DNA of 16,050 nucleotides from Candidatus Cloacimonadota bacterium (GTDB lineage: Bacteria; Cloacimonadota; Cloacimonadia; Cloacimonadales; Cloacimonadaceae): the NCBI GenBank assembly GCA_023230795.1, contig JALNWR010000039.1, positions 1 to 16,050 of the forward strand. Reading direction: 5' to 3'. The position numbers and the translations under genes were made by a program. Under the pieces are notes generated by a model. The model had not been told where the DNA came from. It saw only the letters and a list, made by a program, of their open reading frames with translations, and searched no databases. Positions 15,590 through 16,050 of this stretch are shown in pieces. The first letter of the stretch is position 1; each line of letters starts with the position of its first letter.

Positions 15590-16050
15590 ATGTATAAAAT
15601 AGTATTGATCAGACACGGTGAAAGTGAATGGAACAAAGCCAATCTCTTTACCGGATGGACCGATGTGGACCTTTCCCCGCAAGGAGTCATCGAAGCTAAA
15701 GAAGCCGGCAAAAGACTGAAAGAAGCAGGTTTTACCTTTGATGAAGCCTTTACTTCTGTGCTCAAACGAGGCATCCGCACTCTCTGGCTGGCGCTGGAAG
15801 ACCAAAAGCTTGCTCCGGTGCTGGAAACGGAGGGGATTATTTTTCCGCGAAGAAGGGGTTTTTACCGGCTGGAGGTTGCCGCAAAAAGCGATGGAGAAAA
15901 AGAGGAAGACTTTTTAATTGCTGTTGATATGTCGGAAGAGGAAAAGAAGGATGACCTCGAACTGTCGCCGGACCCTTTGCTCTGGGATGGGAAAGAAGGC
16001 TATATTCGTCGCAGAATTCGCTATATCGGCAATGATTATCTTTCCATTGA
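15590..16050 (+). CDS. gpmA: 2,3-bisphosphoglycerate-dependent phosphoglycerate mutase, N-terminal part, running into unrelated sequence
   Basis: The first 70 residues are clear GpmA: the phosphohistidine motif LIRHGE (His9), FTGWTDVDLS and FTSVLKRGIRTLW, the enzyme that interconverts 3- and 2-phosphoglycerate in glycolysis. ATG 15590 follows AAGGAG by 6 nt and lies 39 nt after the pduO stop, probably in the same operon. After about residue 70 (base 15799) the frame stays open to the window end, but nothing resembles GpmA; the expected LNERHYG segment is missing in all three forward frames. The sequence after the break is charged and unidentified. Likely an assembly chimera or a rearrangement rather than a working fusion. 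Confidence 0.8.
   Translation, partial: MYKIVLIRHGESEWNKANLFTGWTDVDLSPQGVIEAKEAGKRLKEAGFTFDEAFTSVLKRGIRTLWLALEDQKLAPVLETEGIIFPRRRGFYRLEVAAKSDGEKEEDFLIAVDMSEEEKKDDLELSPDPLLWDGKEGYIRRRIRYIGNDYLSI
15800..16050 (+). other. Unidentified coding-like sequence joined to gpmA
   Basis: Open in the gpmA frame with a protein-like composition: FPRRRGFYRLEV, a Glu/Lys-rich stretch, then YIRRRIRYIGNDYLSI. One minus-strand frame is also open over much of it but reads less like a protein. I do not recognise a family. It probably belongs to another gene or another genome. Confidence 0.45.

Noticed and set aside
15790..16050. Simple frameshift in gpmA
   Set aside because: None of the three forward frames after the break contains the conserved LNERHYG region or other mutase motifs.
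1..16050. CRISPR arrays, tRNA or rRNA genes, transposases
   Set aside because: No regularly spaced direct repeats, cloverleaf-like or rRNA-like segments, or transposase motifs were recognised.

Overview
The window looks like a chromosomal piece of an anaerobic, protein-degrading bacterium of the FCB group, most likely Cloacimonadota or a close relative. This is inferred from large secreted multidomain proteins with gingipain-type modules and a Por/T9SS-like C-terminal sorting domain, and from the housekeeping neighbours. There was no database search behind it, and the genus cannot be fixed from sequence reading alone.

Left part (1-2552, plus strand): the end of one ABC exporter half-transporter and a complete second one, overlapping by ATGA. 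They look like the two halves of an asymmetric heterodimeric type I exporter. The first has a canonical LSGGQ signature but Asp in place of the Walker B catalytic Glu. The second has a Walker B Glu but an LSTGQ signature. A strong hairpin at 2593-2616 separates this operon from the convergent genes that follow.

Centre (2642-12664, minus strand): two giant paralogous secreted proteins in tandem. The promoter-distal one (1897 aa) joins an Arg-gingipain-like C25 cysteine protease to a Porphyromonas-type peptidylarginine deiminase (PPAD) with its Ig-like domain, in one polypeptide. The promoter-proximal one (1369 aa) carries the same deiminase cassette, but in place of the protease it has a fibronectin III and a gingipain-type cleaved-adhesin-like domain, and it ends in a T9SS/FlgD-like sorting domain. 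Catalytic residues of both enzymes are present at family spacing. In Porphyromonas gingivalis the Arg-gingipains expose C-terminal arginines that a separate PPAD converts to citrulline. Here the two activities appear fused, which is the main discovery of the window. The two genes share a 24-bp upstream motif (21/24 identical) exactly 93 nt before each start codon, and a similar signal peptide, so they are probably co-regulated.

Divergent intergenic region (12665-13335): no credible gene, but several inverted repeats, including a symmetric 46-bp block with four CTCGAG hexamers, and a promoter with an 18-bp palindrome before the next operon.

Right part (13336-16050, plus strand): a tight operon of a divergent histidyl-tRNA synthetase-family protein, RidA (enamine/imine deaminase), a PduO-type cob(I)alamin adenosyltransferase and the start of gpmA. 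The gpmA reading frame stops resembling phosphoglycerate mutase after about residue 70 and continues into unrelated sequence, so the last 250 bases are probably an assembly chimera or a real rearrangement.
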